DNA from: Loktanella sp.
Lineage (GTDB): Bacteria; Pseudomonadota; Alphaproteobacteria; Rhodobacterales; Rhodobacteraceae
DNA length: 12,448 nt
Assembly (NCBI GenBank): GCA_003551805.1
Contig: PUNR01000158.1
Span: 1 to 12,448, forward strand
Reading direction: 5' to 3'
Within the stretch, counting starts at the first letter, position 1. Each line of letters begins with the position of its first letter. The notes below the pieces were generated by a model. It had not been told where the DNA came from. It did no database searches and saw only the letters and a program-made list of their open reading frames with translations. A program made the position numbers and the translations under genes. Below, one piece after another: positions 1 to 6,917 of this stretch.

Positions 1-621
1 ATAGCTGGCGGGGGCAAGCGTGCCTTCGGGCGGGGTTTCGGACACATCCGCTTCCAGCGTATCGATTGCGCGCATCGCGTTCAGGACCTGCCAGCTGGTC
101 ACACCTTCGGCCAGGACCAGACGGTAGCGTGTGTCGGCCTGTTCAAGCACCTCGGTATATTCTTCTGGCACGTCCTCTGATGAGGGGTCGAAATTCACCA
201 CCTCGACAAAGCGGTTTGTCGCGGGATCAAGTTCGCGCACCACGGCCTGCGCCTGATTGACGCCGATCCGGTAGACGACTTCGGTGCCGCAGGTATTGGC
301 CCCACCGCGGGTGATGATGTCCATGATCTGGTCCATGGACGCCCGTTCCGGAAGCAGGAAACTGCCTGCTTTCAACAGGCCGGACTTGTCACTGTAATCG
401 GCACCCACCCGCAGGATCATGGCCGAGGATACCGCGTTATTCTGCGCAAGACGGTCGGCAACGCTGGACATCGACGCACCGCTTGGCACCTGAAAACAGA
501 TCGCTTGGGCCAGTGGCCCGGGATCGCGGTATTGCTTGGTTCCCCAGCCGATCGCACCTGCCAGAAGAAACAGGGCGACGATAAAGAAAGTCAGCGCATT
601 TGCCGCGATATGCCGCCACAT
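1..621 (-). CDS. mltG: Endolytic murein transglycosylase MltG, N-terminal part (3' end outside window)
   Basis: MltG is an inner-membrane lytic transglycosylase that cuts nascent glycan strands and so ends peptidoglycan polymerisation. The visible 207 residues begin MWRHIAANAL and contain one membrane anchor (about residues 10-27). A LysM-like segment follows (LKAGSFLLPERASMDQIMDI, about 83-102), then AEGVTSWQVL (171-180) and PPEGTLAPAS (197-206), which matches the family's EGxLxPxTY region. The catalytic glutamate should lie further downstream, beyond position 1 of the window, so activity cannot be judged. The start codon shares one base with the fabF stop (TGATG), a sign of translational coupling and of membership in the same operon. 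The fabF-mltG order is common in proteobacteria. I see no frameshift. Confidence 0.93.
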   Translation of the reverse strand, partial: MWRHIAANALTFFIVALFLLAGAIGWGTKQYRDPGPLAQAICFQVPSGASMSSVADRLAQNNAVSSAMILRVGADYSDKSGLLKAGSFLLPERASMDQIMDIITRGGANTCGTEVVYRIGVNQAQAVVRELDPATNRFVEVVNFDPSSEDVPEEYTEVLEQADTRYRLVLAEGVTSWQVLNAMRAIDTLEADVSETPPEGTLAPASY

Positions 622-1883
622 CAGGTTGGTTTCCCGAAAATCACGCTGGCATTGGTGCCGCCAAAGCCAAAGGAATTCGACAAGGCGATATCAATCCGGC
701 GTTCCCGTTTGCTGTTGGCGCACAGGTCGACGACGGTTTCGACATCGGGGTTATCAAGGTTGATCGTCGGTGGCGCCACCTGATCGCGGATCGCGAGGAT
801 GGAAAACACCGCCTCGATCGCGCCTGCAGCACCCAGCAAATGGCCGGTGGCGGATTTGGTCGATGACATGGTCAGTTTTGCCGCAGCCTCTGGCCCGACA
901 AGGCGTTCGACAGCAGAAAGCTCGATCGTATCGGCCATGGTCGATGTGCCATGCGCGTTGACATAGTCAATCTGGCTTGGGTCGATCTTGGCGTTGCGGC
1001 AGGCCGCACGCATGGCGCGTTCGGCACCTTCGTGATCGGGCGGAGGTGCTGTGATGTGATGGGCGTCACCGGACAGACCGTAGCCCAGCACCTCGGCATA
1101 GATTTTCGCGCCGCGCGCCTTGGCGTGTTCATATTCTTCCAGCACAAGGATCCCTGCCCCTTCGCCCATGACAAAACCGTCACGGTCGCGGTCCCAAGGG
1201 CGGCTGGCCTTGGTCGGGTCATCGTTGTGGGCGGTGGACAGCGCCTTGCAAGCGTTGAAACCGGCAATACCCAATTCGCAAATCGCGGCCTCTGCGCCGC
1301 CAGCGATCATCACATCGGCGTCGCCGAACATAATCAGGCGGGCCGCGTCGCCGATGGCATGGGCCCCTGTCGAACAGGCGGTGACAACAGCGTGGTTCGG
1401 GCCACGGAACCCGTAACGGATCGACACCTGACCAGAGATAAGGTTAATCAACGCGCCCGGCACAAAGAAAGGCGACACGCGGCGCGGGCCTTTTTCGGCC
1501 ATCATGACGGCGGTGTTGGCGATGGAATTAAGCCCCCCGATACCCGACCCGATCATCACGCCAGTGCGTTCTTGATCTTCGCGGGCTTCGGGCATCCAGC
1601 CTGAATCCTCGATCGCTTGCTGGGCTGCGGCCATGCCGAACATGATAAAGGTATCAACCTTGCGCTGTTCTTTGGCATCCATGTATTTGTCGGCATTGAA
1701 CGTGCCGTCGGTGCCATCGCCCAAGGGCACTTCACACGCATATTGCGTGGTCAGGCGGCTGGGATCGAAACCGGTGATCTTGCCTGCACCTGATTGACCC
1801 GCCAGCAGGCGCTGCCATGTTTCATCAACCCCGTCGGCAAGGGGTGTGACCAGCCCTAGACCTGTTACAACGACACGACGCAT
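621..1883 (-). CDS. fabF: 3-oxoacyl-[acyl-carrier-protein] synthase II (KAS II)
   Basis: FabF condenses malonyl-ACP with a growing acyl-ACP in the cytoplasm, the elongation step of type II fatty-acid synthesis. The 420-residue length is normal. The thiolase-fold catalytic set is present: nucleophile Cys170 (TACSTGAHA), His311 (NAHGTST), Lys343 and His348 (KSATGHLLGAAGA), plus the glycine-rich FGFGGTN loop from residue 405 that gates the active site. The frame stays open 36 codons further upstream, but I chose the start at 1883 (MRRVVVTGLG). The family begins there, and a strong GAGGTGAG ribosome-binding site lies just upstream. It is preceded by acpP after 156 bases containing a hairpin terminator, and followed by mltG with a one-base overlap. 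It is the elongating type, not FabB or FabH, by motif pattern and context. Confidence 0.98.
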   Translation of the reverse strand: MRRVVVTGLGLVTPLADGVDETWQRLLAGQSGAGKITGFDPSRLTTQYACEVPLGDGTDGTFNADKYMDAKEQRKVDTFIMFGMAAAQQAIEDSGWMPEAREDQERTGVMIGSGIGGLNSIANTAVMMAEKGPRRVSPFFVPGALINLISGQVSIRYGFRGPNHAVVTACSTGAHAIGDAARLIMFGDADVMIAGGAEAAICELGIAGFNACKALSTAHNDDPTKASRPWDRDRDGFVMGEGAGILVLEEYEHAKARGAKIYAEVLGYGLSGDAHHITAPPPDHEGAERAMRAACRNAKIDPSQIDYVNAHGTSTMADTIELSAVERLVGPEAAAKLTMSSTKSATGHLLGAAGAIEAVFSILAIRDQVAPPTINLDNPDVETVVDLCANSKRERRIDIALSNSFGFGGTNASVIFGKPT

Positions 1884-1989
1884 TATAATGCCCTCACCTC
1901 TTGGTGTATTTTCGTCTTGATAACCCAGCCCGCTATACAGGGGCAAGGGCACGGATTTACACTTTGGCGCAAACCCGCACCGGATAAGC

Positions 1990-2014
1990 AAAACGGCGCC
2001 CCGTTTGGGACGCC
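1990..2014 (-). terminator. Hairpin terminator between acpP and fabF
   Basis: Read on the minus strand, GGCGTCCC pairs with GGGGCGCC around an AAAC loop (8 pairs including one G-T). It is followed by GTTTTG. It starts 25 bases past the acpP stop. The U run is short, so partial read-through into fabF is plausible, which would leave more acpP than fabF message. Confidence 0.55.
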
Positions 2015-2039
2015 GCCTGCAACCCGGATGGGTCTGATT

Positions 2040-2273
2040 TTACTGCGCGCTGGAAATGAATTTCACGGCGTCGCCAAAAGTCTGGATGGTTTCGGCAGCG
2101 TCATCAGGAATTTCGATCCCGAATTCTTCTTCGAAAGCCATGACCAATTCGACGGTATCAAGGCTGTCTGCGCCAAGGTCGTCAATAAAGGACGCAGATT
2201 CTGTGACCTTGTCCTCTTCAACACCAAGGTGCTCTACAACGATCTTGCGTACGCGGTCTGCGACATCGCTCAT
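2040..2273 (-). CDS. acpP: Acyl carrier protein
   Basis: AcpP carries growing acyl chains as thioesters on a 4'-phosphopantetheine arm and hands them to FabD, FabG and FabF, all encoded beside it. The protein has 77 residues and is strongly acidic, as is normal for the family. The attachment site is Ser37 in GADSLDTVEL, modified by a holo-ACP synthase not present here. Helix III (IEIPDDAAETI) is also typical. The start has a GAGGAA ribosome-binding site. It sits 147 bases after fabG and 156 bases before fabF, wider gaps than elsewhere in the cluster, so it may also be transcribed alone. I saw no clear promoter in the fabG-acpP gap. Confidence 0.98.
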   Translation of the reverse strand: MSDVADRVRKIVVEHLGVEEDKVTESASFIDDLGADSLDTVELVMAFEEEFGIEIPDDAAETIQTFGDAVKFISSAQ

Positions 2274-2420
2274 GTCAATTCCTCATGTATTTCTGGGCAA
2301 GCGCCCGTTTTAAGATTCCCTTGCGGGATTTAGCAAAGCGGACATTACACCGCAGTTCAAGCTGCGAGGCTAATAGCAGAGAATTCCGCCTTGGCAAACG
2401 GATTCCCCGCCTCGCCCGTT

Positions 2421-3158
2421 CTACAGCATGGCCATACCGCCATTCACATGCAAGGTGCTACCTGTGACATAGGCAGCCTCGTTACTGGCCAGATAAAGCA
2501 CGGCGGCGGCAATCTCTTGTGCTTCGCCCATCCGGCCTGCGGGCACCTGTGTCAGGATACCCGATTTCTGGTCGTCAGTCAGTTTATCAGTCATCGCGGT
2601 GGTGATGAACCCCGGCGCGACGCAATTGACGGTAATGCCGCGGCTCGCGACCTCGTAGGCGATGGATTTCGACATGCCCACCAGACCTGCCTTGCTTGCT
2701 GCATAATTCGCCTGCCCGGGATTGCCGGTTGCCCCCACGATGGACGAGATATTCACGATCCGCCCCCAGCGCGCCTTCATCATGCCACGAATGACACCTT
2801 TGCACAGGCGCATGGTGGATGTCAGATTGACCTCCAGCACCGATGACCATTCATCATCGGACATCCGCATGAACAGGTTGTCGCGCGTGATGCCGGCGTT
2901 GTTGACCAGAATATCGACGCTGCCCATCAGATCGGCAGCTTGTTTGGGCAGGGCTGTCACGGCTTCTGCATCGGACAGGTTGCAGGGCAGCACATGCGCG
3001 CGGTCACCCAGTTCCGCAGCCAGCTGTTCCAGTGGTTCGACCCGTGTGCCGGACAAGGCCACCGTCGCACCCGCATCGTAAAGCGCCTTGGCAATCGCGC
3101 CGCCGATACCACCCGAAGCACCCGTAATAAGCGCCGTTTTTCCTGTTAAATCAAACAT
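2421..3158 (-). CDS. fabG: 3-oxoacyl-[acyl-carrier-protein] reductase
   Basis: FabG reduces 3-oxoacyl-ACP to 3-hydroxyacyl-ACP with NADPH, the first reduction of each elongation cycle. It is a 245-residue classical short-chain dehydrogenase with a Rossmann fold. It has the cofactor loop TGASGGIG (residues 12-19), NNAG (86-89), Asn111, and the catalytic Ser139-Tyr152-Lys156 set in NISSIVG and NYAASKAG. The C-terminal VNGGMAML is typical of FabG. ATG codons also occur at 3176 and 3164. I chose 3158 (MFDLTGK) because AAAGGA is spaced correctly for it and homologues start there. The gap after the fabD stop is 10 bases, which implies one transcript. SDR enzymes are a broad family, but position between fabD and acpP makes the assignment firm. 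Confidence 0.97.
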   Translation of the reverse strand: MFDLTGKTALITGASGGIGGAIAKALYDAGATVALSGTRVEPLEQLAAELGDRAHVLPCNLSDAEAVTALPKQAADLMGSVDILVNNAGITRDNLFMRMSDDEWSSVLEVNLTSTMRLCKGVIRGMMKARWGRIVNISSIVGATGNPGQANYAASKAGLVGMSKSIAYEVASRGITVNCVAPGFITTAMTDKLTDDQKSGILTQVPAGRMGEAQEIAAAVLYLASNEAAYVTGSTLHVNGGMAML

Positions 3159-3168
3159 CTTCATTCCT

Positions 3169-4107
3169 TTATTCATGCAATGCAGCAGCCATCGCCGCCA
3201 CGTCTTCGGGGGTGCCTATGGCGGTGGCGGTCAGGTCGCGGTTGATCCGCTTGACCATGCCGGACAACGCCTTGCCTGCACCGATTTCGTAGACATCGGT
3301 GACACCTTGTGCCGCCATAAAGCCCACGCTTTCGCGCCAGCGGACCGACCCTGTGACCTGTGCCACCAGCAATTTACGAATCTCTGCGGGGTCTTGGGTG
3401 ATATCGGCCAGCACATTGGCGACCAAAGGCACGGCGGGCGCGTTGATCGTCACACCGTCAAGCGCGTTAGCCATCACGTCTGCCGCAGGCCCCATCAGGC
3501 TGCAATGGAACGGTGCGCTGACCGGCAGCAGGATCGCGCGTTTGGCGCCCTTGGCCTTGGCGATATCCAGCGCGCGTTCAACGGCGGCCTTGTGACCGGA
3601 CACCACGACTTGCCCGGGGTCATTGTCATTGGCGGCTTGGCAAACCTCGCCCTGTGCGGCTTCTTCGGCGACCGCGCGGGCCTGTTCGAAATCAAGACCC
3701 AGCAGCGCCGCCATCGCGCCGATGCCCACAGGCACGGCTTCTTGCATGGCACGGCCACGGATGCGCAACAGGCGGGCAGTATCAGCGATGGACAGCGCGC
3801 GGGCGGCGGCCAGCGCGGAATATTCGCCCAACGAATGGCCCGCGACAAAACTGGCCGCTGTCACATTGACGCCTTCCGATTCCAGCGCAGCCATTGCAGC
3901 CAATGACGTGGCCATCAGCGCAGGCTGGGCGTTCTGGGTCAGGGTCAGTTCGGCGATATCGCCTTCCCAGATCAGGCTGGACAGCTTTTCGCCCAATGCC
4001 TCGTCCACCTCGTCGAAAACGGCGCGTGCCGATGGATAGGCCGCTGCCAACGCCTGCCCCATCCCGATTGTCTGTGCCCCTTGGCCGGGAAAAACGAATG
4101 CCCGCAT
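3169..4107 (-). CDS. fabD: Malonyl-CoA:ACP transacylase
   Basis: FabD moves the malonyl group from CoA to holo-ACP, supplying the extender unit for FabF. The 312 residues carry the N-terminal FPGQGAQ (oxyanion Gln at about 11), the nucleophile elbow GHSLGEYSALA with Ser92, Arg117 that binds the malonyl carboxylate, and His201 in SAPFHCSLM. These have the same numbering as the well-known E. coli enzyme. The frame is open 7 codons further upstream, but the start at 4107 (MRAFVFPGQG) has an AAGGAG ribosome-binding site nine bases ahead and is the family's usual N-terminus. It is the first gene of the minus-strand cluster and diverges from the cytochrome b561-YceI gene across 160 bases that hold a likely promoter and an inverted repeat. 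Confidence 0.97.
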   Translation of the reverse strand: MRAFVFPGQGAQTIGMGQALAAAYPSARAVFDEVDEALGEKLSSLIWEGDIAELTLTQNAQPALMATSLAAMAALESEGVNVTAASFVAGHSLGEYSALAAARALSIADTARLLRIRGRAMQEAVPVGIGAMAALLGLDFEQARAVAEEAAQGEVCQAANDNDPGQVVVSGHKAAVERALDIAKAKGAKRAILLPVSAPFHCSLMGPAADVMANALDGVTINAPAVPLVANVLADITQDPAEIRKLLVAQVTGSVRWRESVGFMAAQGVTDVYEIGAGKALSGMVKRINRDLTATAIGTPEDVAAMAAALHE

Positions 4108-4125
4108 CTGGCCTTGCTCCTTATT

Positions 4126-4175
4126 CATTGCTTGGCGACGGGTTTAGCCGCTGGCACGGCGCACGGCAAGCAATG
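4126..4175. repeat. 9-bp inverted repeat flanking the predicted fabD promoter
   Basis: CATTGCTTG (4126-4134) is repeated as its exact reverse complement CAAGCAATG (4167-4175) with 32 bases between; the arm centres are 41 bases apart, close to four helical turns. The right arm overlaps the predicted fabD -35 and the left arm lies near the expected transcription start. It could be a two-site operator, but no regulator is identified. No U run follows, so it does not look like a terminator. Confidence 0.45.
4141..4169 (-). promoter_or_regulatory. Candidate sigma70-type promoter for the fab cluster
   Basis: On the minus strand TTGCCG (4164-4169) and TAAACC (4141-4146) are separated by 17 bases and lie 34 bases or more upstream of the fabD start. 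The -35 is a fair match and the -10 a weak one. The position in the divergent gap is right for a promoter driving fabD. Confidence 0.4.
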
Positions 4176-4212
4176 CAGCACAGATGCACAACACCTCTGC
4201 ATGGGCGTGCCT

Positions 4213-4240
4213 TTGCCCGTAGGTCAGGCGCTGCTATCTG
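4213..4240 (+). promoter_or_regulatory. Weak candidate promoter for the cytochrome b561-YceI gene
   Basis: TTGCCC (4213-4218) and TATCTG (4235-4240) are separated by 16 bases and end 27 bases before the start codon. This is the best match on the plus strand in the 160-base divergent gap, but it is not strong. Confidence 0.3.
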
Positions 4241-4267
4241 CCAGTCAACAAGTTACAGGAGATAACG

Positions 4268-5455
4268 ATGCCCGCTTCCAATACAATGCAGACCTACGGG
4301 TCGGTGACCAAGACATTCCACTGGCTGACTGCCTTGCTGATCCTTGCATTGGTGCCTTTGGGCCTGATCGCCAACGCGCTGCCATATCAGACCGATGCGG
4401 AACTGGCGTTAAAAGCGCAGGTGTTTTCCGTGCATAAAACGCTGGGCGTGCTGGTCTTTGCTGTCGCCCTCGCGCGGATCGTCTGGGCCGTGACACAGCC
4501 AAAACCCGGTGATCTGAACCACGACCACAAGGTGCAATCGGCGCTGGCGTCAGTGGTGCATTGGACACTTTATATCTCACTGGTCGCAGTGCCGCTGTCG
4601 GGCTGGGTGCATCACGCAGCCACCGCAGGGTTTGCCCCGATCTGGTTGCCGATCAGCCAGAACCTGCCATTTGTCCCCAAGGACGAAGCCGTCGCCGAAG
4701 CCGCCGCCGCTGTGCATTGGCTGTTCAGCAAGATCATGATCGCTTCGATCCTGTTGCATATCGCAGGCGCGCTGAAACATCATTTCATCGACAAGGACGC
4801 CACCCTGCGCCGGATGTGGTTTGGCCCCGCCGACGCCCCACTGGTCCCTGCGCATCGCGGCAGCCTTGCTGCGCCTGTCGGTGCCATTGCGGTATTCGCG
4901 CTGGCGACAGGTGGCGCCGCTGCTGCGGGCCTGTTCCGCGACCACGAAAGCATGCCGACCGAGGCGCTGGCTGCCGTATCCTCTGAATGGACAGTGACCG
5001 AGGGCGAGATCGGCATCACCGTTGCGCAATTGGGCAGCGATGTGCAGGGCCGTTTCGCAGACTGGACTGCCGCGATCAGCTTTGACCCCGACGTGACTGG
5101 TGCCGCAGGCGAGGTCACAACAACCATCTTGATCCAATCGCTGACGCTGGGGTCGGTCACATCACAGGCCATGGGCGCAGATTTCTTCGACGCCGCCACT
5201 TTCCCCACTGCGACCTTCACTGGCGCGATCATCGAAGATGCGGGCAGCTATACCGCCGACGGTGTGCTGTCGATCAAGGACAGCGCCGTGCCTGTCACCT
5301 TCCCCTTCGATCTGACGATAGAAGGCGACACCGCGCAGATGGCCGGCACATTGACGCTTGACCGCCGCGATTTTGGCATCGGGGCGTCGATGGCGGACGA
5401 AAGCTCGCTCGGGTTCAGCGTGGATGTAACGTTGCAAGTCAGCGCAACACGGTAG
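4268..5455 (+). CDS. Cytochrome b561 / YceI-domain fusion protein
   Basis: Residues 1-180 are a four-helix dihaem cytochrome b561 of the bacterial YodB/YceJ type: helices near 15-37, 53-75, 95-115 and 148-170. Candidate haem-ligand histidines are 18 (TFHWL), 56 (SVHKT), 98 or 150 (VHW) and 164 or 171 (LLHIAGALKH). A fifth hydrophobic segment (about 201-222) leads to a C-terminal YceI lipocalin-like domain (about 238-393) containing GADFFDAATFPTATFTG and LTLDRRDFGIG. By topology the YceI barrel should lie in the periplasm. YceI proteins are known to bind isoprenoid quinone-like lipids in a hydrophobic tunnel, and b561 proteins move electrons to or from quinones. I infer a membrane redox module acting on a bound lipid or quinone; the substrate is unknown. 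AGGAG lies eight bases before the ATG. The stop TAG falls inside a repeat element. Confidence 0.9.
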   Translation: MPASNTMQTYGSVTKTFHWLTALLILALVPLGLIANALPYQTDAELALKAQVFSVHKTLGVLVFAVALARIVWAVTQPKPGDLNHDHKVQSALASVVHWTLYISLVAVPLSGWVHHAATAGFAPIWLPISQNLPFVPKDEAVAEAAAAVHWLFSKIMIASILLHIAGALKHHFIDKDATLRRMWFGPADAPLVPAHRGSLAAPVGAIAVFALATGGAAAAGLFRDHESMPTEALAAVSSEWTVTEGEIGITVAQLGSDVQGRFADWTAAISFDPDVTGAAGEVTTTILIQSLTLGSVTSQAMGADFFDAATFPTATFTGAIIEDAGSYTADGVLSIKDSAVPVTFPFDLTIEGDTAQMAGTLTLDRRDFGIGASMADESSLGFSVDVTLQVSATR

Positions 5456-5557
5456 GGCGGGGTTTAGCCCGCCTTGCGGGTGAGGGTCGGGGTTAACCCC
5501 GACCTACAGATTTCGCATCAAGGTTTCGCCATCATCGGGCGGGGTTCACCCCGCTAC
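5452..5557. repeat. REP-like palindrome cluster 1 (three units)
   Basis: There are three short palindromes. Unit 1 (5452-5474, plus) is GTAG followed by GGCGGG-loop-CCCGCC. Unit 2 (5485-5507, minus) is the perfect 20-base palindrome GGTCGGGGTTAACCCCGACC with its GTAG foot on the minus strand at 5504-5507. Unit 3 (5539-5557, minus) is GCGGGGT-TC-ACCCCGC with a minus-strand GTAG at 5554-5557. A GTAG tetranucleotide at the foot of a GC-rich hairpin is the hallmark of bacterial REP elements mobilised by REP-associated tyrosine transposases. Units 1 and 2 face each other, as in BIMEs. No transposase is in this window. Related units occur at 10273-10360. Confidence 0.75.
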
Positions 5558-5564
5558 ACAACAA

Positions 5565-5603
5565 AACCAAAAAAAGACCACACCGGATTGCTCCGGTGTG
5601 GTC
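5565..5603 (-). terminator. Strong intrinsic terminator of the stand-alone yceI gene
   Basis: GACCACACCGGA (5576-5587) pairs perfectly with TCCGGTGTGGTC (5592-5603) around a TTGC loop, giving a 12-bp stem. On the minus strand it is followed by seven U, then GG and UUUU. It lies 74 bases past the yceI stop. On the plus strand it is followed only by TTATAC, so termination of the fusion gene here would be weaker. Confidence 0.88.
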
Positions 5604-5677
5604 TTATACTGATAAAATACCTGTCGCTAATGCTAACCGGACAACTGGTTTACGTCATAAAAACCGACCTTGGTCGC

Positions 5678-6247
5678 TTATTCAGCCAGCATCGCCTCGA
5701 TCGAGATCATGACCTGCACTTCGTCGCTGACAAACGGTGCAAACGCGCCGACTTCATAATCGGACCGCAGCAATGTTGTTGTGGCGTCGAAACCGGCCCA
5801 TTCACGCTCTTCCATCGGGTGCACACCTGCCTGGTTCAGCTTGGCGTCCAGCACGACTTCGTTGGTGATGCCGTTCAGGGTCAGATCGCCTGTGATCAGG
5901 GCTGTGTCGTCGCCGGTCACTTCGATGGATGTCGAGGTGAAAGTCACCATCTCATCATCGGCAGCGTCAAAGAAATCACCGCTCATGAAATGCTCGAAAC
6001 GGCCTTCCCAGCCGGTCAGCATGGTGCGGACGGGGAACGACACGTTCACTGACGATGTGGCGGGGTCTTCCTGATTGAAGACGATTTCGCCCTCGAAACC
6101 CGAGAACATGCCATAGGTGGTTGAAAAGCCAAGGTGGTCATAGCTGAACACGATCTGGCTGTGGCTTGCGTCAAGCGCATAGTTTTCGGCGACAACGGGG
6201 GCTGCGGCAAAGGTCGCAAGGGCGGCGGCGGCAAAGATGTTTTTCAT
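5678..6247 (-). CDS. Secreted YceI-family protein
   Basis: This is a 189-residue periplasmic protein of the YceI lipocalin-like family, close to the usual length of about 190. A Sec signal peptide covers residues 1-20 (MKNIFAAAALATFAAAPVVA, cleavage before ENYALD). The mature start has the family's ALDASHSQIVFSYDHLGFST, and later DFFDAADDEMVTFTST and GDLTLNGITNEV. YceI proteins form an eight-stranded barrel that binds a long isoprenoid such as a quinone. The exact role is unproven, with links to stress and quinone metabolism. The frame continues upstream, but 6247 has AGGAG at the right spacing and begins the signal peptide. It converges on the b561-YceI fusion gene. E. coli has yceJ (b561) next to yceI, so both versions of the partnership sit side by side here. 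Confidence 0.93.
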   Translation of the reverse strand: MKNIFAAAALATFAAAPVVAENYALDASHSQIVFSYDHLGFSTTYGMFSGFEGEIVFNQEDPATSSVNVSFPVRTMLTGWEGRFEHFMSGDFFDAADDEMVTFTSTSIEVTGDDTALITGDLTLNGITNEVVLDAKLNQAGVHPMEEREWAGFDATTTLLRSDYEVGAFAPFVSDEVQVMISIEAMLAE

Positions 6248-6281
6248 TTGGATGCTCCTGATGGGCGTTTCATGTGTGCTG

Positions 6282-6312
6282 CTTATAGAATGAACACCCC
6301 CACCGGTCGCAA
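6282..6312 (-). promoter_or_regulatory. Candidate promoter for yceI
   Basis: On the minus strand TATAAG (6282-6287) is a good -10 located 35 bases before the yceI start. The best -35, TTGCGA (6307-6312), is 19 bases away, longer than ideal. The -10 is the more credible half. Confidence 0.35.
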
Positions 6313-6377
6313 TCCCGCAGAAATGCACATGACATGTTCAGGCGAACACGGCCTGCCTATGGCCTGTCACAGCGGGC

Positions 6378-6405
6378 TTGCATCGCGGGCCAGCCTGCGT
6401 ATAAG
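6378..6405 (+). promoter_or_regulatory. Sigma70-type promoter for rpsF-rpsR-rplI
   Basis: TTGCAT (6378-6383) and TATAAG (6400-6405) are separated by 16 bases, the best promoter match in the window. Transcription would begin near 6412 and give a leader of about 100 bases before rpsF. It diverges from yceI. Confidence 0.55.
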
Positions 6406-6449
6406 GCCCCATCCTTCTGTGTATTGTAATGAACTGCGCAGACTCTCGT

Positions 6450-6480
6450 GGCTGGGGTGCAGAAGGGTCACTGCCCCGCC
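6450..6480 (+). promoter_or_regulatory. Imperfect hairpin in the rpsF leader
   Basis: GGC, GGG and GCAG (6450-6462) pair in order with CTGC, CCC and GCC (6471-6480) around the loop AAGGGTCA, with single-base and two-base bulges. It ends 35 bases before the rpsF start. It could take part in ribosomal-protein autoregulation, but it lacks the CCG loop feature expected of the known S6:S18 binding motif, so this is only a possibility. Confidence 0.3.
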
Positions 6481-6514
6481 TTTGAAATGCGCCGAGAAAA
6501 GAACTGGAGTATAC

Positions 6515-6898
6515 ATGCCGCTATATGAGCATGTGATGATTGCGCGTCAGGACTTGTCCAACACGCAAGCCGAAGCCTTGATCGAACATTTCGGCACGGT
6601 GCTGACCGACAACGGTGGCAAGCTGCTGGAAAACGAATATTGGGGCGTCAAAACGATGGCCTATAAGATCAACAAGAACCGCAAGGGCCACTACGCCCTG
6701 CTGCGCACCGATGCACCCGCAGCGGCGATCCAGGAAATGGAACGTCTGATGCGCCTGCATGATGACGTCATGCGCGTGTTGACCATCAAGGTCGACGCAC
6801 ACGAAGACGGCCCATCCGTGCAGATGCAAAAGCGCGAAGAGCGCGGTGACCGGGGCGACCGCCCTGATCGTGGCGGCGAACGCCGCGAACGTCGTTGA
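6515..6898 (+). CDS. rpsF: 30S ribosomal protein S6
   Basis: S6 binds S18 and the central domain of 16S rRNA in the small-subunit platform. The protein has 127 residues. The ferredoxin-like fold opens MPLYEHVMIARQDLS, and the core YWGVKTMAYKINKNRKGHYA (42-61) and MRVLTIKVD (86-94) are typical of bacterial S6. The last 22 residues are a disordered, charged Arg/Asp/Gly/Glu tail (REERGDRGDRPDRGGERRER), a common kind of extension in alphaproteobacteria. The frame is open far upstream, but the start at 6515 has TGGAG seven bases before it and the family N-terminus. It is the first gene of the rpsF-rpsR-rplI operon, separated from rpsR by 19 bases. Confidence 0.98.
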   Translation: MPLYEHVMIARQDLSNTQAEALIEHFGTVLTDNGGKLLENEYWGVKTMAYKINKNRKGHYALLRTDAPAAAIQEMERLMRLHDDVMRVLTIKVDAHEDGPSVQMQKREERGDRGDRPDRGGERRERR

Positions 6899-6917
6899 TC
6901 ATTAAAGGATAGCAATC

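Noticed and set aside
951..1604. A 217-codon open frame on the plus strand
   Set aside because: It lies wholly antisense to fabF, whose catalytic motifs are intact, and its translation has no recognisable domain. It is a GC-rich shadow frame.
1884..1991. A 36-residue N-terminal extension of FabF
   Set aside because: The extension does not resemble any KAS enzyme, and the internal ATG at 1883 has a strong ribosome-binding site and the normal N-terminus.
3088..3906. A 272-codon open frame on the plus strand
   Set aside because: It is antisense to fabG and fabD, which are both certain. No ribosome-binding site or known protein sequence.
5452..5557. A CRISPR array
   Set aside because: The repeats are few, palindromic, in mixed orientation and unevenly spaced, with no cas genes. 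They fit REP elements instead.
6450..6480. The known S6:S18 autoregulatory RNA motif
   Set aside because: A hairpin is present, but its loop (AAGGGTCA) does not have the CCG feature I would expect, so I kept it only as an unnamed leader structure.
6134..6514. A long N-terminal extension of S6
   Set aside because: It overlaps the divergent yceI gene and the rpsF promoter. S6 starts normally at 6515 with its own ribosome-binding site.
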